A stretch of 64,000 nt of DNA from Nocardia concava NBRC 100430 (lineage in GTDB: Bacteria > Actinomycetota > Actinomycetes > Mycobacteriales > Mycobacteriaceae): positions 124,001-188,000 of the forward strand of contig NZ_BAFX01000017.1 of the NCBI RefSeq assembly GCF_000308815.1, written 5' to 3'. This document shows positions 20,042 through 30,014 of this stretch, one piece after another; position 1 is the first letter of the stretch; each line of letters begins with the position of its first letter. The notes beneath the pieces are model-generated. The model saw nothing but the letters and a program-made list of their open reading frames with translations. It had not been told where the DNA came from and did not search any database. The position numbers and the translations under genes are program-made.

Positions 20042-21292
20042 TCAGTACCGGCCGAAGGCGAGCGCGACATTGTGCCCACCGAAACCGAAGGAGTTGTTGA
20101 TCGCGTACTGGATGTCCTGCTGGCGCGCCGCGCCGTGCACGACATCCAGATCGATCGCCGGATCCTGGTTCTCGAGGTTCAGCGTCGGGGGGACGATGCC
20201 GTCCCGGATGCTGAGCACCGTGAGAATCGACTCGAGGGCGCCGACGGCGCCGATCGAGTGGCCCAGGGCCGACTTGGGCGCGTACACCGAGGCATGCTGA
20301 ACGCCTGCCTTGTGAATCGCGTTCGCTTCCGCGGTGTCACCGACGGGGGTGGCAGTCGCGTGAGCATTGATGTGGGTGATGTCGGAGGCCGACAGCCCGG
20401 CGGTCTGCATCGCGCGCTGCATGGCGCGAGCCGCACCGCTGCCCTCCGGATCGGGCGCCACCAGGTGGAACCCGTCGGAGGTGATACCCGCGCCCATGAG
20501 CCGGGCGTGGATGGTGGCGCCGCGCGCCTTGGCGCTCTCCTCGGTCTCGATGACCATGAGCGCGCCCGCCTCGCCGAAGACGAAGCCGTCGCGGTCCTTG
20601 TCGAAGGGGCGCGAGGCCGCCTTCGGGTTGTCGTTGCGGGTCGACATGGCCCGCATCATGGAGAACGCGGCGATCGGCACCGAGTCGATGAAGCCCTCGA
20701 CACCGCCGGTGACCACCATGTCGGCGTCACCCATGACGATCATCCGCCACGCGTTGGCGATGGCCTCCGAACCCGACGAGCACGCCGAGACCGGAGTGAT
20801 CACTCCTGCCCGGGCCTTGAGTTCGAGACCCACCACGGCGGACGGACCGTTCGGCATGACCATCTGAACAGCCAGCGGCGAAATCTTGCGATAGCCACCG
20901 TTCTTCAGCTTGTCGACCGAATCGATCAGCGCGTCGCCGCCGCCGAGACCGGTGCCGATGGCGACACCCAGCCGCAACGGATCGACCTCGGGCGAGCCGG
21001 CGTTCTTCCACACCTCACGACCGAGCGTGATGGCGAGGCGCTCGACATACGCCATGCGACGGATCTCGACGCGATCGAGCAGCGTGTCCGGCGACACCTT
21101 CAGGTGGCCGCCGATTCGAACCGGAAGGTCGTACTCCGCAATGAAGTCGTCCTCGAGAGTGTCGATGCCGCTCTCGCCATTGAGGAGGCCCTTCCACGTC
21201 GCATCGACGTCACCGGCGATCGACGTGGTCGCCGCCATGCTCGTCACGACGACATTGGGAAAGTTCCCGTTCAAGGTGGAAGGAGTGGTCAC
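20042..21292 (-). CDS. kasA: Beta-ketoacyl-ACP synthase KasA (mycolate FAS-II)
   Basis: 416 residues, the length of M. tuberculosis KasA. The catalytic set is complete at the same numbers: Cys171 (SACSSGSEA), His311 (NAHATATP), Lys340 and His345 (PKSALGHS). The protein extends acyl-AcpM chains with malonyl-AcpM to make meromycolate precursors in the cytosol. SSGSEAIA...GGVEG and the AEANAI segment are closer to KasA than to KasB as I remember them. It lies 8 bp after acpM in the same direction, hence translationally close. No second synthase (kasB) follows, unlike the mycobacterial operon. Confidence 0.93.
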   Translation of the reverse strand: MTTPSTLNGNFPNVVVTSMAATTSIAGDVDATWKGLLNGESGIDTLEDDFIAEYDLPVRIGGHLKVSPDTLLDRVEIRRMAYVERLAITLGREVWKNAGSPEVDPLRLGVAIGTGLGGGDALIDSVDKLKNGGYRKISPLAVQMVMPNGPSAVVGLELKARAGVITPVSACSSGSEAIANAWRMIVMGDADMVVTGGVEGFIDSVPIAAFSMMRAMSTRNDNPKAASRPFDKDRDGFVFGEAGALMVIETEESAKARGATIHARLMGAGITSDGFHLVAPDPEGSGAARAMQRAMQTAGLSASDITHINAHATATPVGDTAEANAIHKAGVQHASVYAPKSALGHSIGAVGALESILTVLSIRDGIVPPTLNLENQDPAIDLDVVHGAARQQDIQYAINNSFGFGGHNVALAFGRY

Positions 21293-21300
21293 GGTGGGTC

Positions 21301-21606
21301 CTACTCGCCCTCGGCGCCGAACTTGGACTTCAGCTCGGCGGCCGCGTCAGCGTTCTCCGCCTCGAGCTTCTGGATGTACGCCACCGCGTCACCGACGGTC
21401 TTCAGGCTCGCCAGGTCCTCGTCCGGGATCTTGACGCCGTACTTGTCCTCGGTCTGAACGGCGATCTCGACCATCGACAGCGAGTCGATGTCCAGGTCGT
21501 CGACGAAGGACTTCTCGATGGTGACCTCGGACGGCTCGATGCCGGTCACCTCTTCGATGATCTTACCGAGCTCTTCGACGATCTGTTCCTGGGTCAGAGC
21601 GGCCAC
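21301..21606 (-). CDS. acpM: Meromycolate extension acyl carrier protein AcpM
   Basis: 101 residues from ATG 21606 preceded by AAGGAG. The phosphopantetheine attachment site is DSLSM with Ser42. The helical ACP domain covers 1-80, and a charged Ala/Glu-rich tail (about 82-101) extends beyond normal bacterial ACPs, which is the mark of the mycolate-type AcpM. It shuttles growing acyl chains between FabD, KasA and the reductases. Located between fabD and kasA in one operon. Confidence 0.95.
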   Translation of the reverse strand: MAALTQEQIVEELGKIIEEVTGIEPSEVTIEKSFVDDLDIDSLSMVEIAVQTEDKYGVKIPDEDLASLKTVGDAVAYIQKLEAENADAAAELKSKFGAEGE

Positions 21607-21702
21607 TGTGGTGGCTCCTTATCTTCTGTGAGGGGTGGGGATTTTCGTTGTTTGCGACCCGATTGCTCCATCGCCGTTGATGAGAGCGGGCCGCGAGCCA
21701 AG

Positions 21703-22617
21703 CTAGCTGGTTGCGGCCAGCTCGGCGAGCGCGGGGAGATCCGCCGGGGTCTTCAGCGCCAGATTCGGGATGCCCTTGAGCTCCCGCTTGGCGATGCCGA
21801 CCAGGGTGCCCGCCGGCGGCAACTCTGCCACCGCGGAAACCCCTGCGGTACGGATCGTTTCGGTGCACAGGTCCCAGCGCACGGGGCGGGTGACCTGAGC
21901 AGCGAGCTTGTCGATCGCGTCCTGTCCGGAGCCGACCGGCTGCCCGTCGAAGTTCGACAGCAGGGTCCGGGTCGGCTCGTTGGGAGCGATCTTGGCGATG
22001 GCCTCCGCGACCGCGTCCTGGGCGGGTGCCATGAACGCGGTGTGGAAGGCGCCGGCGACCGGCAGAGCACGGACGCGAGCCTTTTCGGGCGGGTTCGCGG
22101 CAAGGGCTTCGAGCGCCTCGAGCTTACCCGCTGCCACGATCTGACCCACCGCGTTGCGGTTGGCCGGAACGAGGCCCAGTTCCTCGAGACGAGCGAGCAC
22201 CACCGCTTCGTCACCACCGAGCACCGCGGACATTCCGGTCGGCTCGAGGGCGCAAGCTTTGGCCATTTCCGCTCCGCGGATGGCGGCCAGGGCCACCGCG
22301 TCATCGGCGGAGAGGACTCCGGCGACGGCAGCGGCGGCGAATTCGCCGACCGAGTGTCCGGCGACGATGGTATCCGCGGGAAGCGATTCCTGCGGGATTT
22401 CAGCAAAGGCAAGCAGAGCGGCCGCGACGACGAGCGGCTGGGTGACAGCCGTGTCCACGATCTCTTCCGCGGTCGCAGTCGTACCCAAACGCAGCAGGTC
22501 CAGCCCCGAGGCCTTCGACCACAGCGCGATGCGATCCGCGGCGCCGGGAAGTTCGAGCCAAGGGGTGAGCATGCCGGGTGTCTGAGAGCCCTGTCCAGGG
22601 GCGAGCAATGCGATCAC
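21703..22617 (-). CDS. fabD: Malonyl-CoA:ACP transacylase FabD
   Basis: 304 residues from GTG 22617 (M-IALLAPGQGSQTPGM, the family's usual beginning); the open frame upstream to 22710 is regulatory DNA. The nucleophile Ser89 sits in GHSVGE, the conserved Arg in IRGAEMAKAC, and the catalytic His in VAGAFHTAFM. The enzyme loads malonate onto AcpM. It is the first gene of the FAS-II operon and lies 128 bp downstream of mabR, with a palindrome between them. Confidence 0.93.
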   Translation of the reverse strand: MIALLAPGQGSQTPGMLTPWLELPGAADRIALWSKASGLDLLRLGTTATAEEIVDTAVTQPLVVAAALLAFAEIPQESLPADTIVAGHSVGEFAAAAVAGVLSADDAVALAAIRGAEMAKACALEPTGMSAVLGGDEAVVLARLEELGLVPANRNAVGQIVAAGKLEALEALAANPPEKARVRALPVAGAFHTAFMAPAQDAVAEAIAKIAPNEPTRTLLSNFDGQPVGSGQDAIDKLAAQVTRPVRWDLCTETIRTAGVSAVAELPPAGTLVGIAKRELKGIPNLALKTPADLPALAELAATS

Positions 22618-22677
22618 GGGATTAAGAAAACACTGTGGCCGCGCTCTCACGAGATGTCGGCGCGAATGAAGCTTGCT

Positions 22678-22710
22678 TTGGTCTTTTGTGAGGAGTCCAC
22701 AAAAGACCAA
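22678..22710. promoter_or_regulatory. 13-bp inverted repeat upstream of fabD, candidate MabR operator
   Basis: TTGGTCTTTTGTG (22678-22690) is repeated exactly inverted at 22698-22710 with a 7-bp spacer. It lies about 60 bp upstream of the fabD start and just after the mabR stop, in an AT-richer stretch. MabR of mycobacteria is known to bind the FAS-II promoter, so this is the natural candidate site. The assignment is inference. Confidence 0.6.
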
Positions 22711-22745
22711 GTGGGTTGTCCGGATCGCCCCATCCGCGAATCTCG

Positions 22746-24077
22746 TTACACCCCCTCGTTGGGGTCTGTGACGGGAGTCACATCAGTGGCAGGAGTGGGT
22801 GATTCGTTACGAGTTCGAGTCAGCCTGCCTACTGTGGCGGCGATACGTAACACGTAGGCATCGCGCGGATTCATGGGATCCCGGCCCGTGATGTCGCCGA
22901 TTCGCTTGAGCCGATAGCGCACCGTATTTGGATGAACGAACAGCTGGCGGGCACAGGTCTCGACGGCTCCACCGCAATCCAGGTACGCATCCAGCGTGTC
23001 CGAGAGATCGGCGCTGGCGGCGGCCAACGGTAGCACGAGGTGCTCGTTCAGGGCGTCTATCGCCGCGCGGTCACCCAGCAGGGCGCGTTCGGGCAGCAGT
23101 TCGGAGGCGTGCACCGGGCGCGGCGCGCCACGCCAGCCCACCACGGCCTCCATACCGGCCATGGCCTCGACCGAGCTGACGTGCGCGGCGGACAGCGTGC
23201 GCATGGTCGGGCCGATCACCACCGGGCCCTCGGAGAAGGCCTCGGCGAGCAGATCGGAGAGGAACTGGGACGGATACATCGGGTCCCCGAGATGTCCGCT
23301 GACTACCATGACGAGCCGCGAACCCTGCACCACCGCGAGCGCGTTCCGGTTGTGCCGGGCCGCGACACTATGTACGGAACTGACAACGGCCACCTGATCC
23401 TTGGGGGGAGTGCCCACAAGGACGGTCGCGGGGGCGGTGGCATCCCAATTGAGCGTGGCGGCGCGCGAGAGCATCTCGGGGCCGGTGTCGCCGCGCACCA
23501 CGGCGTCGACGACCAGGGCCTCCAATCGGGTGTCCCACGCGCCACGCGATTCGGCGGCCGAGGCGTACACCGAGGCGGCGGCGAAACCGAGCTCGCGCCC
23601 GTAGCGCAGCACCGCCTCGGTGAGGGCCACCAGCTGACGGTCGTTGCGCGCCAAGGCCGGTAGCCACTGCTCGAAGAACTCCATGGCCACCCGGACCATG
23701 TCGACGGTCTGGCGCAGCGTGAGCCGCCGCGCCAGATCGTCCGGAATCACTTGGAAGGCATCGAGACTGAACCGGATGTCGGATTCCGGGTCCTGCAGCC
23801 ATTCCAGGAAGTTCACCACCGCCGTCTGCACCAGCATCTGGACCCCGGCGCGCTGGGCGGCGTCCAGATTGGCGAAGAACGGCAACCGATCCTGCATCGA
23901 GGCCACGGCCTCGGTCGACAGGCGACCGGAGAACTGCTTGACCCGTTTCAGGAGGGTGTCCGGAAGCGGGTCGCGCGTCTGCCGATTCGGGGAGAGCGCG
24001 CCGGTCGGGAGATAGACCTCGTGGGAGGAGGTGCCCTCTTCGTTGATCCGGCGCGGCCTCGGCGGTTTACGTTCCAC
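22746..24077 (-). CDS. mabR: PucR-type FAS-II regulator MabR
   Basis: 443 residues from GTG 24077. The C-terminus holds the PucR-type helix-turn-helix (LDAYLDCGGAVETCARQLFVHPNTVRYRLKRIGDITGRD), and the middle (about 180-330) a GGDEF-like/CdaR domain of this family. The position between aceE and fabD and the length match the M. tuberculosis Rv2242 protein, described as MabR, a regulator of FAS-II that responds to long-chain acyl groups. It starts 15 bp after the aceE stop and precedes fabD by 128 bp. A Thr/Pro-rich tail follows the HTH. Confidence 0.88.
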   Translation of the reverse strand: MERKPPRPRRINEEGTSSHEVYLPTGALSPNRQTRDPLPDTLLKRVKQFSGRLSTEAVASMQDRLPFFANLDAAQRAGVQMLVQTAVVNFLEWLQDPESDIRFSLDAFQVIPDDLARRLTLRQTVDMVRVAMEFFEQWLPALARNDRQLVALTEAVLRYGRELGFAAASVYASAAESRGAWDTRLEALVVDAVVRGDTGPEMLSRAATLNWDATAPATVLVGTPPKDQVAVVSSVHSVAARHNRNALAVVQGSRLVMVVSGHLGDPMYPSQFLSDLLAEAFSEGPVVIGPTMRTLSAAHVSSVEAMAGMEAVVGWRGAPRPVHASELLPERALLGDRAAIDALNEHLVLPLAAASADLSDTLDAYLDCGGAVETCARQLFVHPNTVRYRLKRIGDITGRDPMNPRDAYVLRIAATVGRLTRTRNESPTPATDVTPVTDPNEGV

Positions 24078-24092
24078 GGTACTTATGTTCGG

Positions 24093-26972
24093 TTATGCGT
24101 CGCCGCCTTCGGTACCGGGTGCGGCCTTCGGCGCGGCGTTCACATCGTCGATGGCGTAGCGGCGGGCCGCCTCGGCGACCGTCGCGGGTGCGATCTTGCC
24201 CTGGGTGGCGAGACCCTGCAGGGCCGCTACCACGATGGACGCGGCATCGACATTGAAGACGCGGCGCGCGGCCGGACGCGTATCGGAGAAACCGAAACCG
24301 TCCGTGCCCAGGGTGATGTACTCGCCCGGGACCCACTGGCGGATCTGGTCCGGTACCGCGCGCATCCAGTCGGAGGCGGCGACGAACGGGCCCTGGGCCT
24401 TCGACAGCACCTGGGTGATGTAGGGCTGGCCCGGATCCTGGTCGGGGTGGCGAAGTTTCGCGATCTCCTTGGCCAGGGCCTCCTTGCGGAGCTCACCCCA
24501 CGAGGTCACCGAGTAGACGTCGGCCTGGACATTCCATTCGCTCGCCAGCATCTCCTGGGCGCGCAGGCCGTCGGGCATGGTGACGCCCGAGACCAGGATG
24601 TTCGCGCGCAGCTCGCCCGCGGCGCCGGGGTTGTAGAGATAGATGCCCTTGAGCAGACCCTGAATGTCCAGGTTCTCCGGCTCGGCCGGCTGTACATACG
24701 GCTCGTTGTAGAGGGTGATGTAGTAGAAGATGTCCTCGCCGCCGAATTCGTGGTGCACCGAATGCGATTCGGGATCGGTGCCCGGCAGCGCCTCCTGATA
24801 ACCCTGTGCCACGCCGCCGCCGTACATGCGGCGCATGCCGTCGCGCACGATGTGGGCGATCTCGAAGGAGAAGGCCGGATCGTAGGGGACGCACGCCGGG
24901 TTGGTGGACGCCAGCAGCAGTGAGTGACCGTCGTTGTGCTGCAGGCCCTCACCGGTCAGCGTGGTTCGCCCGGCGGTAGCGCCGAGGACGAAGCCGCGGG
25001 CCATCTGGTCGGCCGCCGCCCACAGGCCGTCGCCCGTGCGCTGGAAACCGAACATCGAATAGAAGATGTAGAGCGGGATCATCGGCTCGCCGTGGGTGGC
25101 GTAGGAGGTGCCGACCGCGGTGAAGCTCGAGGTGGAACCGGCCTCGTTGATGCCCTCGTGCAGGATCTGGCCGACGCTCGACTCTTTGTAGGCAAGCATC
25201 AAATCCGCGTCGACCGAGGTGTACAACTGGCCGTTGCGGTTGTAGATCTTCAACGACGGGAACCACGAGTCCATACCGAAGGTGCGGGCCTCGTCGGGGA
25301 TGATCGGGACGATGCGCTTGCCGATCTCCTTGTCGCGCAACAGCTCCTTCATCAGGCGCACGAACGCCATGGTGGTGGCCACGTGCTGCTTGCCCGAACC
25401 CTTGCGGACGCTGCGGTAGGCCTCGTCGCCGGGGAGTTGCAGCGGCTTTGCCATCGTGCGGCGCTCGGGCGCGAAACCGCCCAGCTGCTGACGGCGGTTC
25501 ATCATGTACTGGATCTCGGGCGCGTCCGGGCCGGGGTGGTAGTACGGCGGCAGATACGGATTCGCCTCGAGCTCGGCGTCGGTGATCGGAATGCGTTGCA
25601 GATCGCGGAACGCCTTCAGATCGTCGAGGGTCATCTTCTTCATCTGGTGCGTGGCGTTGCGGGCCTCGAAGTGCTTGCCCAGGCCGTAGCCCTTGATGGT
25701 CTTGGCGAGGATGACCGTCGGCTGGCCCTTGTGCGCCATGGCCGCGGCGTAGGCGGCGTAGATCTTGCGGTAGTCGTGGCCGCCGCGCTTGAGGTTCCAG
25801 ACCTGCGAATCGGACAGACCCTTGACGAGTTCCTTGGTGCGCGGGTCCCTTCCGAAGAAGTGCTCGCGGACGTACGCGCCGTCATTGGCCTTGTAGGTCT
25901 GGTAGTCGCCGTCGGGGGTGGTGTTCATCAGGTTCACCAGCGCGCCGTCGCGATCGGCCTGCAGCAGGGCGTCCCACTCGCGGCCCCACACCACCTTGAT
26001 GACGTTCCAGCCGGCGCCGCGGAAGAACGACTCCAGCTCCTGGATGATCTTGCCGTTGCCGCGGACCGGGCCGTCGAGGCGCTGCAGGTTGCAGTTGATG
26101 ACGAAGGTCAGGTTGTCCAGGCCCTCGTTGGCGGCCACCTGGATCAGGCCGCGCGATTCCGGCTCGTCCATCTCGCCGTCGCCGAGGAACGCCCAGACGT
26201 GCTGGTCCGAGGTGTCCTTGATGCCGCGGTCGTGCAGGTAGTGGTTGAAGCGGGCCTGGTAGATGGCATTCATCGGGCCCAGACCCATGGAGACCGTGGG
26301 GAATTCCCAGAAGTCGGGCATCAGGCGCGGGTGCGGGTAGGACGAGAGGCCGTGGCCCGGGCCGCCGTGGCTGTACTCCTGGCGGAAGCCGTCCAGCTGG
26401 TCGGTGCTGAGGCGGCCCTCCAGGAACGCGCGGGCGTAGATGCCCGGCGAGGCGTGGCCCTGGATGAAGATCTGGTCGCCGCCGCCGATGTGGTCCTTGC
26501 CGCGGAAGAAGTGGTTGAAGCCGACCTCGTAGAGCGCCGCGGAGGACGCGTAGGTCGAAATGTGGCCGCCCACACCGATTCCCGGGCGCTGGGCGCGGTG
26601 CACCATGATCGCGGCGTTCCAGCGGATGTAGGCGCGGAAGCGGCGCTCCACCTCTTCGTCGCCGGGGAACCAGGGCTCGTTCTCGGTGGGGATGGTGTTG
26701 ACGTAGTCGGTGGAGGTCAGCGCGGGGATCGCGACGTGGCGTTCGCCGGCGCGCTCGAGTAGGCGCAGCATGAGATAGCGGGCGCGGCCGGGGCCTTCGC
26801 GGGTGAGCATCTCGTCGAAGGAGTCGAGCCATTCACTGGTTTCCTCCGGATCGATGTCCGGCAGGTATGACGCCACCCCCTCGCGAATCACTCGAACCCG
26901 GCCTCCCGCCGGGGATTTGCGTGCCGATCCATTAGCGGAATTCGACGAAGCCGGGTGCATCAAGTCGGTCAA
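24093..26972 (-). CDS. aceE: Pyruvate dehydrogenase E1 component, homodimeric
   Basis: 959 residues, starting at TTG 26972 because a GAGGAG site is 8 nt upstream; ATG 26960 is the alternative. The thiamine diphosphate motif [12 protein letters not shown] with downstream NCNLQRLDG and the transketolase-like C-terminal domain ([11 protein letters not shown]) identify the alpha2-type E1. It decarboxylates pyruvate and passes acetyl groups to lipoyl-E2, supplying acetyl-CoA. E2 and E3 are not in the window. Co-directional placement with mabR and FAS-II links acetyl-CoA supply with lipid synthesis. Confidence 0.95.
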   Translation of the reverse strand: MTDLMHPASSNSANGSARKSPAGGRVRVIREGVASYLPDIDPEETSEWLDSFDEMLTREGPGRARYLMLRLLERAGERHVAIPALTSTDYVNTIPTENEPWFPGDEEVERRFRAYIRWNAAIMVHRAQRPGIGVGGHISTYASSAALYEVGFNHFFRGKDHIGGGDQIFIQGHASPGIYARAFLEGRLSTDQLDGFRQEYSHGGPGHGLSSYPHPRLMPDFWEFPTVSMGLGPMNAIYQARFNHYLHDRGIKDTSDQHVWAFLGDGEMDEPESRGLIQVAANEGLDNLTFVINCNLQRLDGPVRGNGKIIQELESFFRGAGWNVIKVVWGREWDALLQADRDGALVNLMNTTPDGDYQTYKANDGAYVREHFFGRDPRTKELVKGLSDSQVWNLKRGGHDYRKIYAAYAAAMAHKGQPTVILAKTIKGYGLGKHFEARNATHQMKKMTLDDLKAFRDLQRIPITDAELEANPYLPPYYHPGPDAPEIQYMMNRRQQLGGFAPERRTMAKPLQLPGDEAYRSVRKGSGKQHVATTMAFVRLMKELLRDKEIGKRIVPIIPDEARTFGMDSWFPSLKIYNRNGQLYTSVDADLMLAYKESSVGQILHEGINEAGSTSSFTAVGTSYATHGEPMIPLYIFYSMFGFQRTGDGLWAAADQMARGFVLGATAGRTTLTGEGLQHNDGHSLLLASTNPACVPYDPAFSFEIAHIVRDGMRRMYGGGVAQGYQEALPGTDPESHSVHHEFGGEDIFYYITLYNEPYVQPAEPENLDIQGLLKGIYLYNPGAAGELRANILVSGVTMPDGLRAQEMLASEWNVQADVYSVTSWGELRKEALAKEIAKLRHPDQDPGQPYITQVLSKAQGPFVAASDWMRAVPDQIRQWVPGEYITLGTDGFGFSDTRPAARRVFNVDAASIVVAALQGLATQGKIAPATVAEAARRYAIDDVNAAPKAAPGTEGGDA

Positions 26973-27177
26973 GACGTTTGCTCCTCGTACACATGGGGTG
27001 GGACATCTGGTGTGGCGTCAATACCCCGGATATCCGCCGGTCGGCGGCATACCCGTAACGATTGGTCTGGGGCGCATCTCACATCCTTGCCGATGATGCG
27101 GCCCAGGTCATCATGTCAGCCGGAAATCCAGTACGGTTGCGCAGGGAACCGCCGGGCTGTGATCGGGGAGGAACCAA

Positions 27178-27735
27178 GTGAAGCTGCTGAACCCGCGGGG
27201 GTTCGGGTTGGTGTGCGCATCCGCGGCCGTGGCGGCGGGACTGGTTCTAGCCGGATGCTCGAACACCGTCGAGGGTACCCCGACGGTGAATCAGGCCGAG
27301 GTGACCTCGTACAAGGCGGCTGCGGCGACCTCGGCGGCGGCCGCCAGCTCGGCCAAGGCCGCGGCGGCGGTCGCGAAAGCCACTGCGGACAACTGTGATC
27401 CGTTCCGCAAATCGGCGGGGAACGCGGTCGACCGGTACAACGAGTTCGTGGACGCGCACGACGCCAGCGCGGCCGACCAGCTGACCAAGCGGGACGCGGC
27501 GGCCACCGCGCTCGAGGACGCGGCCAAGGGCGTCGAGACCCAGCTGACGGCCACCGGTGCGGCGCTGCCGGCCGATCTCGCGGGCAAGTTCACCGATTAC
27601 GTGACCGCGGCGCGCGCGTTGGCCGCGGAGATTCGCAAGCTGTCCTCCGGGGCGTCGGTGGCGCCGCTGAACGACGCGAGCAAGAAGGTCAACGATGCTC
27701 TGACGGCGGTTCGCAACGCGTGTCCGGCCAAGTGA
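27178..27735 (+). CDS. Ala-rich lipoprotein (Rv2240c-like position)
   Basis: 185 residues from GTG 27178 with GGGAGG upstream. The signal segment ends in a lipobox L-A-G-C. The mature part begins with EGTPTVNQAEV, a pattern common after the Cys of actinobacterial lipoproteins, and continues as an extended helical Ala/Lys/Asp domain with only two Cys (DNCDPF and RNACPAK), likely disulfide-bonded. No enzymatic motif. It is divergent from aceE and upstream of DUF3052 and ahpE, as in mycobacteria. Function unknown. Confidence 0.78.
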   Translation: MKLLNPRGFGLVCASAAVAAGLVLAGCSNTVEGTPTVNQAEVTSYKAAAATSAAAASSAKAAAAVAKATADNCDPFRKSAGNAVDRYNEFVDAHDASAADQLTKRDAAATALEDAAKGVETQLTATGAALPADLAGKFTDYVTAARALAAEIRKLSSGASVAPLNDASKKVNDALTAVRNACPAK

Positions 27736-27872
27736 AACCGGCCTGTCCGTCGGTTCCCACCGGTCTCACATACGACATTTAGGGTGCGATTTCGGCCGAT
27801 CGGCTTGCGCTGGGGGCTTTTACCATGTTCGCTTGCAACTACCTATTGTCTGGAGTTGAGGAGGACACCACC

Positions 27873-28295
27873 GTGGTCGCCGCGGCGGACGCGCAGAACT
27901 ACGCTCAGAAGCTTGGCATTTCACACGACATGGTGGTTCAGGAACTGGGCTGGGACGAAGACACCGATGATGCGCTTCGAGCCTCCGTCGAAGAGGCCAC
28001 CGGTTCCGAGTTGCTCGACGAAGACACCGATGAGGTCGTCGACGTCGTGCTGCTGTGGTGGCGGGACGGAGACGGCGATCTAGTCGACGAGCTGATGGAT
28101 GTCATCACTCCTCTCGCCGACGACGGTGTGGTCTGGGTACTGACTCCCAAGACCGGACAGCCCGGCCACGTGGACCCCAGTGAGATCGCCGAATCGGCCA
28201 CCCCCGCGGGCCTCACCTCGACCACCCCGGTCTCCCTGGGTTCCTGGACAGGCACCAAACTCACTCAGCCCAAGACGCCCTCCAAGCAGCGCTGA
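27873..28295 (+). CDS. DUF3052 family protein
   Basis: 140 residues from GTG 27873, chosen because AGGAGG at about 27859-27864 is 8 nt upstream; an in-frame ATG at 27825 lacks such a site. The protein is acidic, with WDEDTDDALRASVEEATGSELLDEDTDEVVDVVLLWWRDGDGDLVDELMD-like content typical of DUF3052. It resembles M. tuberculosis Rv2239c by position and motif. Members are small cytosolic proteins of unknown function in actinobacteria. ahpE follows 171 bp downstream. Confidence 0.88.
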   Translation: MVAAADAQNYAQKLGISHDMVVQELGWDEDTDDALRASVEEATGSELLDEDTDEVVDVVLLWWRDGDGDLVDELMDVITPLADDGVVWVLTPKTGQPGHVDPSEIAESATPAGLTSTTPVSLGSWTGTKLTQPKTPSKQR

Positions 28296-28466
28296 GGCCC
28301 TCCACTAGGGTTTCAGTCAGCCGAGACGACTTCGGTGGTTTCCCCGTGTCTCCACCGCGAGTCGCTCGGCATTGGGTCGGCTGTGCCCGGCCCGCTGCAC
28401 CGGGAAAAGGCCGGCGCCGCCGAGATCCGGCGGGCGCCGCGCCAGAACGAGGATGGAGGGGACGCT

Positions 28467-28931
28467 ATGCCGCTCGAGGTCGGTACGGTCGCACCGGACT
28501 TCACGCTGAAGGACCAGAACAACCAGGAAGTCACCCTGTCGAGCTTCCGCGGCGAGAAGAACGTCCTGCTCGTCTTCTACCCCCTCGCCTTCACCGGCAT
28601 CTGCCAAGGCGAACTCTGCAAGGTCCGAGACGAACTCCCCAAGTTCCAGAACGACAACGCCGAAATCCTCGCCATCTCCGTAGGCCCGCCCCCCACCCAC
28701 AAAATCTGGGCCGCCGAACAGGGCTACACCTTCCCCCTCCTCTCCGACTTCTGGCCCCACGGCGCAGTAGCCCAAACTTACGGCGTCTTCAACGAGAAAT
28801 CCGGCTACCCCAACCGCGGCACCTTCGTCATCGACAAGGACGGCATCATCCGTTTCGCCGAGATGAACGGCCCCGGCGAGCCCCGTGACCAGCAAGCTTG
28901 GGAAAAAGCGTTGGCCACACTAGATTCATAA
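28467..28931 (+). CDS. ahpE: Peroxiredoxin AhpE
   Basis: 154 residues from ATG 28467 with GGAGGG upstream. PLAFTGIC carries the peroxidatic Cys46, and SVGPPPTHKIWA and LLSDFWPHGAVAQTYGVFN are near-identical to M. tuberculosis AhpE. The enzyme reduces peroxides and peroxynitrite in the cytosol and is regenerated by mycothiol/mycoredoxin. A second Cys51 (C-Q-G-E-L-C, five residues on) stands where the M. tuberculosis protein, as I recall, has Asp; this is the spacing of a resolving Cys in BCP-type enzymes. Confidence 0.92.
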   Translation: MPLEVGTVAPDFTLKDQNNQEVTLSSFRGEKNVLLVFYPLAFTGICQGELCKVRDELPKFQNDNAEILAISVGPPPTHKIWAAEQGYTFPLLSDFWPHGAVAQTYGVFNEKSGYPNRGTFVIDKDGIIRFAEMNGPGEPRDQQAWEKALATLDS

Positions 28932-28937
28932 CCCGTC

Positions 28938-28964
28938 GCGTTCGAACCCTCGGGGTCCGAACGC
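28938..28964 (+). terminator. Hairpin after ahpE
   Basis: GCGTTCG (28938-28944) pairs with CGAACGC (28958-28964); after one mismatch four further pairs close a 3-nt loop. It starts 6 bp after the ahpE stop and separates it from the tRNA. There is no long T-run. Confidence 0.55.
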
Positions 28965-28996
28965 AACAACCGACCCCGGCACCAGCCGGCCGGTCC

Positions 28997-29068
28997 GGGC
29001 GTATAGCTCAGTGGTAGAGCTCTGGTTTTACACACCAGCGGTCGGGGGTTCGAAACCCTCTGCGCCCA
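28997..29068 (+). tRNA. tRNA-Val (anticodon TAC)
   Basis: The cloverleaf is complete. Acceptor GGGCGTA pairs with TGCGCCC, the D arm is GCTC/GAGC, the anticodon stem is CTGGT/ACCAG with loop TTTACAC and therefore anticodon TAC, and the T arm contains GTTCGAA. The discriminator is A29068 and CCA is not encoded. A degraded accessory segment begins directly behind its 3' end. Confidence 0.95.
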
Positions 29069-29119
29069 CTCATGGAGGCAGGTCATGCTTGCCGGTGCGG
29101 GAAATGGTGGGGCGGATTC

Positions 29120-29745
29120 GTGGTCGAGAATATGGACTCGGTCCGCAAAACCATTCGCCGCGGACAACCCTTCGATATGCCGATCGCCGCGTACACGCTT
29201 GCGCGGTCCTTCGATGAAGATCCGCAAGTACGGTGGTTCCATCCACAGCCGCGTTCGCGACGGAGGCGGCTCCGCATCTCGTTCGAGAGTTCCTATCAGG
29301 CTGCCTACCGCCTCAGCGACGGGGTCGATCTCGCCGTCGACGAGGCGCAGCGGATCGTGGGCAGCGCCCTGTGGCTCGCGACTCCCCACCTGCGGCCCCG
29401 CCTATCGCTGACGCTGGACGAGTGGCTCACAATGCGGCGGATCTACGGATCGCGCACCCGCCTGGCGACAACCGGAACCCGCCAGATCTGGATTCCCATG
29501 TCCAGGAACCACACTGGCACCTCCTCGCCATCGGAACCGCCCCGGAAGTCCGCGGCCACGGCTACGGCGAAGCCCTCCTCCTCTCCGGCCTCGCCCGCTG
29601 CCAATCCGACCGCCTACCCGCCCACTTGGAAACCTCGAACCCCGAAAACATCCCGTACTACGAGCGATTCGGCTTCGAGCTAACCGCCACAGTCGACCCG
29701 CCCGGCGGCTGGCCCCGCAACTGGCTCATGCGCTACAACCCGTAG
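29120..29745 (+). pseudogene. Frameshifted GNAT N-acetyltransferase
   Basis: The N-terminal half is read in the frame starting at GTG 29120 (or ATG 29132; MPIAAYTLARSFDEDPQVRWFHPQ is typical of the family), and the C-terminal half only in another frame (PHWHLLAIGTAPEVRGHGYGEALL, the acetyl-CoA-binding R-G-x-G-x-G/A loop, followed by IPYYERFGFEL). The switch is between about 29430 and 29490. Continuation of each frame beyond this zone gives low-quality sequence. The same enzyme type is intact at 43485-44105. Either a decayed gene or a sequencing error; decay is favoured because the next small gene is frameshifted as well. Confidence 0.75.
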
Positions 29746-29817
29746 GCATCCGCATCTTGACGGTGCACACACCGGATCATCGGCGATTTCGTCGGTGATG
29801 CCGGTTATCGTGGGCGC

Positions 29818-30014
29818 ATGGCTACTCCCGTGCCGCTTCCGCATCCTCCGCAGATTCCCGCTGCGGATCCCGAGGCGCTACGGTTAGCTCTACCTGCCGC
29901 GTTGCGCGCGAGGAGTTCGACGCCGAGTGGGTACTGGCACTGGATCGTGCGAAGCAGCCACATTCCCTGCGGGAGATCCACGACCTGTTGAACCAAGGCA
30001 GCGCACCGCTGTGA
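29818..30014 (+). pseudogene. Small frameshifted gene, DUF6247-like
   Basis: From ATG 29818 the frame encodes a Pro-rich start and ADPEALRLALPAALR; a one-base shift near 29905-29912 then gives REEFDAEWVLALDRAKQPHSLREIHDLLNQ up to TGA 30012-30014. Joined, the roughly 65-residue product has the layout of DUF6247 proteins as I remember them (Pro-rich head, short helical domain with F-D-x-x-Y/W and a final helix). Family assignment is tentative. Its stop overlaps the start of the next small ORF (TGATG). Confidence 0.45.

Noticed and set aside
17697..20300. An 867-codon plus-strand open frame
   Set aside because: It runs antisense to dctA, accD6 and part of kasA, all with clear active-site motifs; composition is that of a shadow.
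24924..26762. A 612-codon plus-strand open frame
   Set aside because: Antisense shadow of aceE caused by high third-position GC; no domain and no ribosome site.
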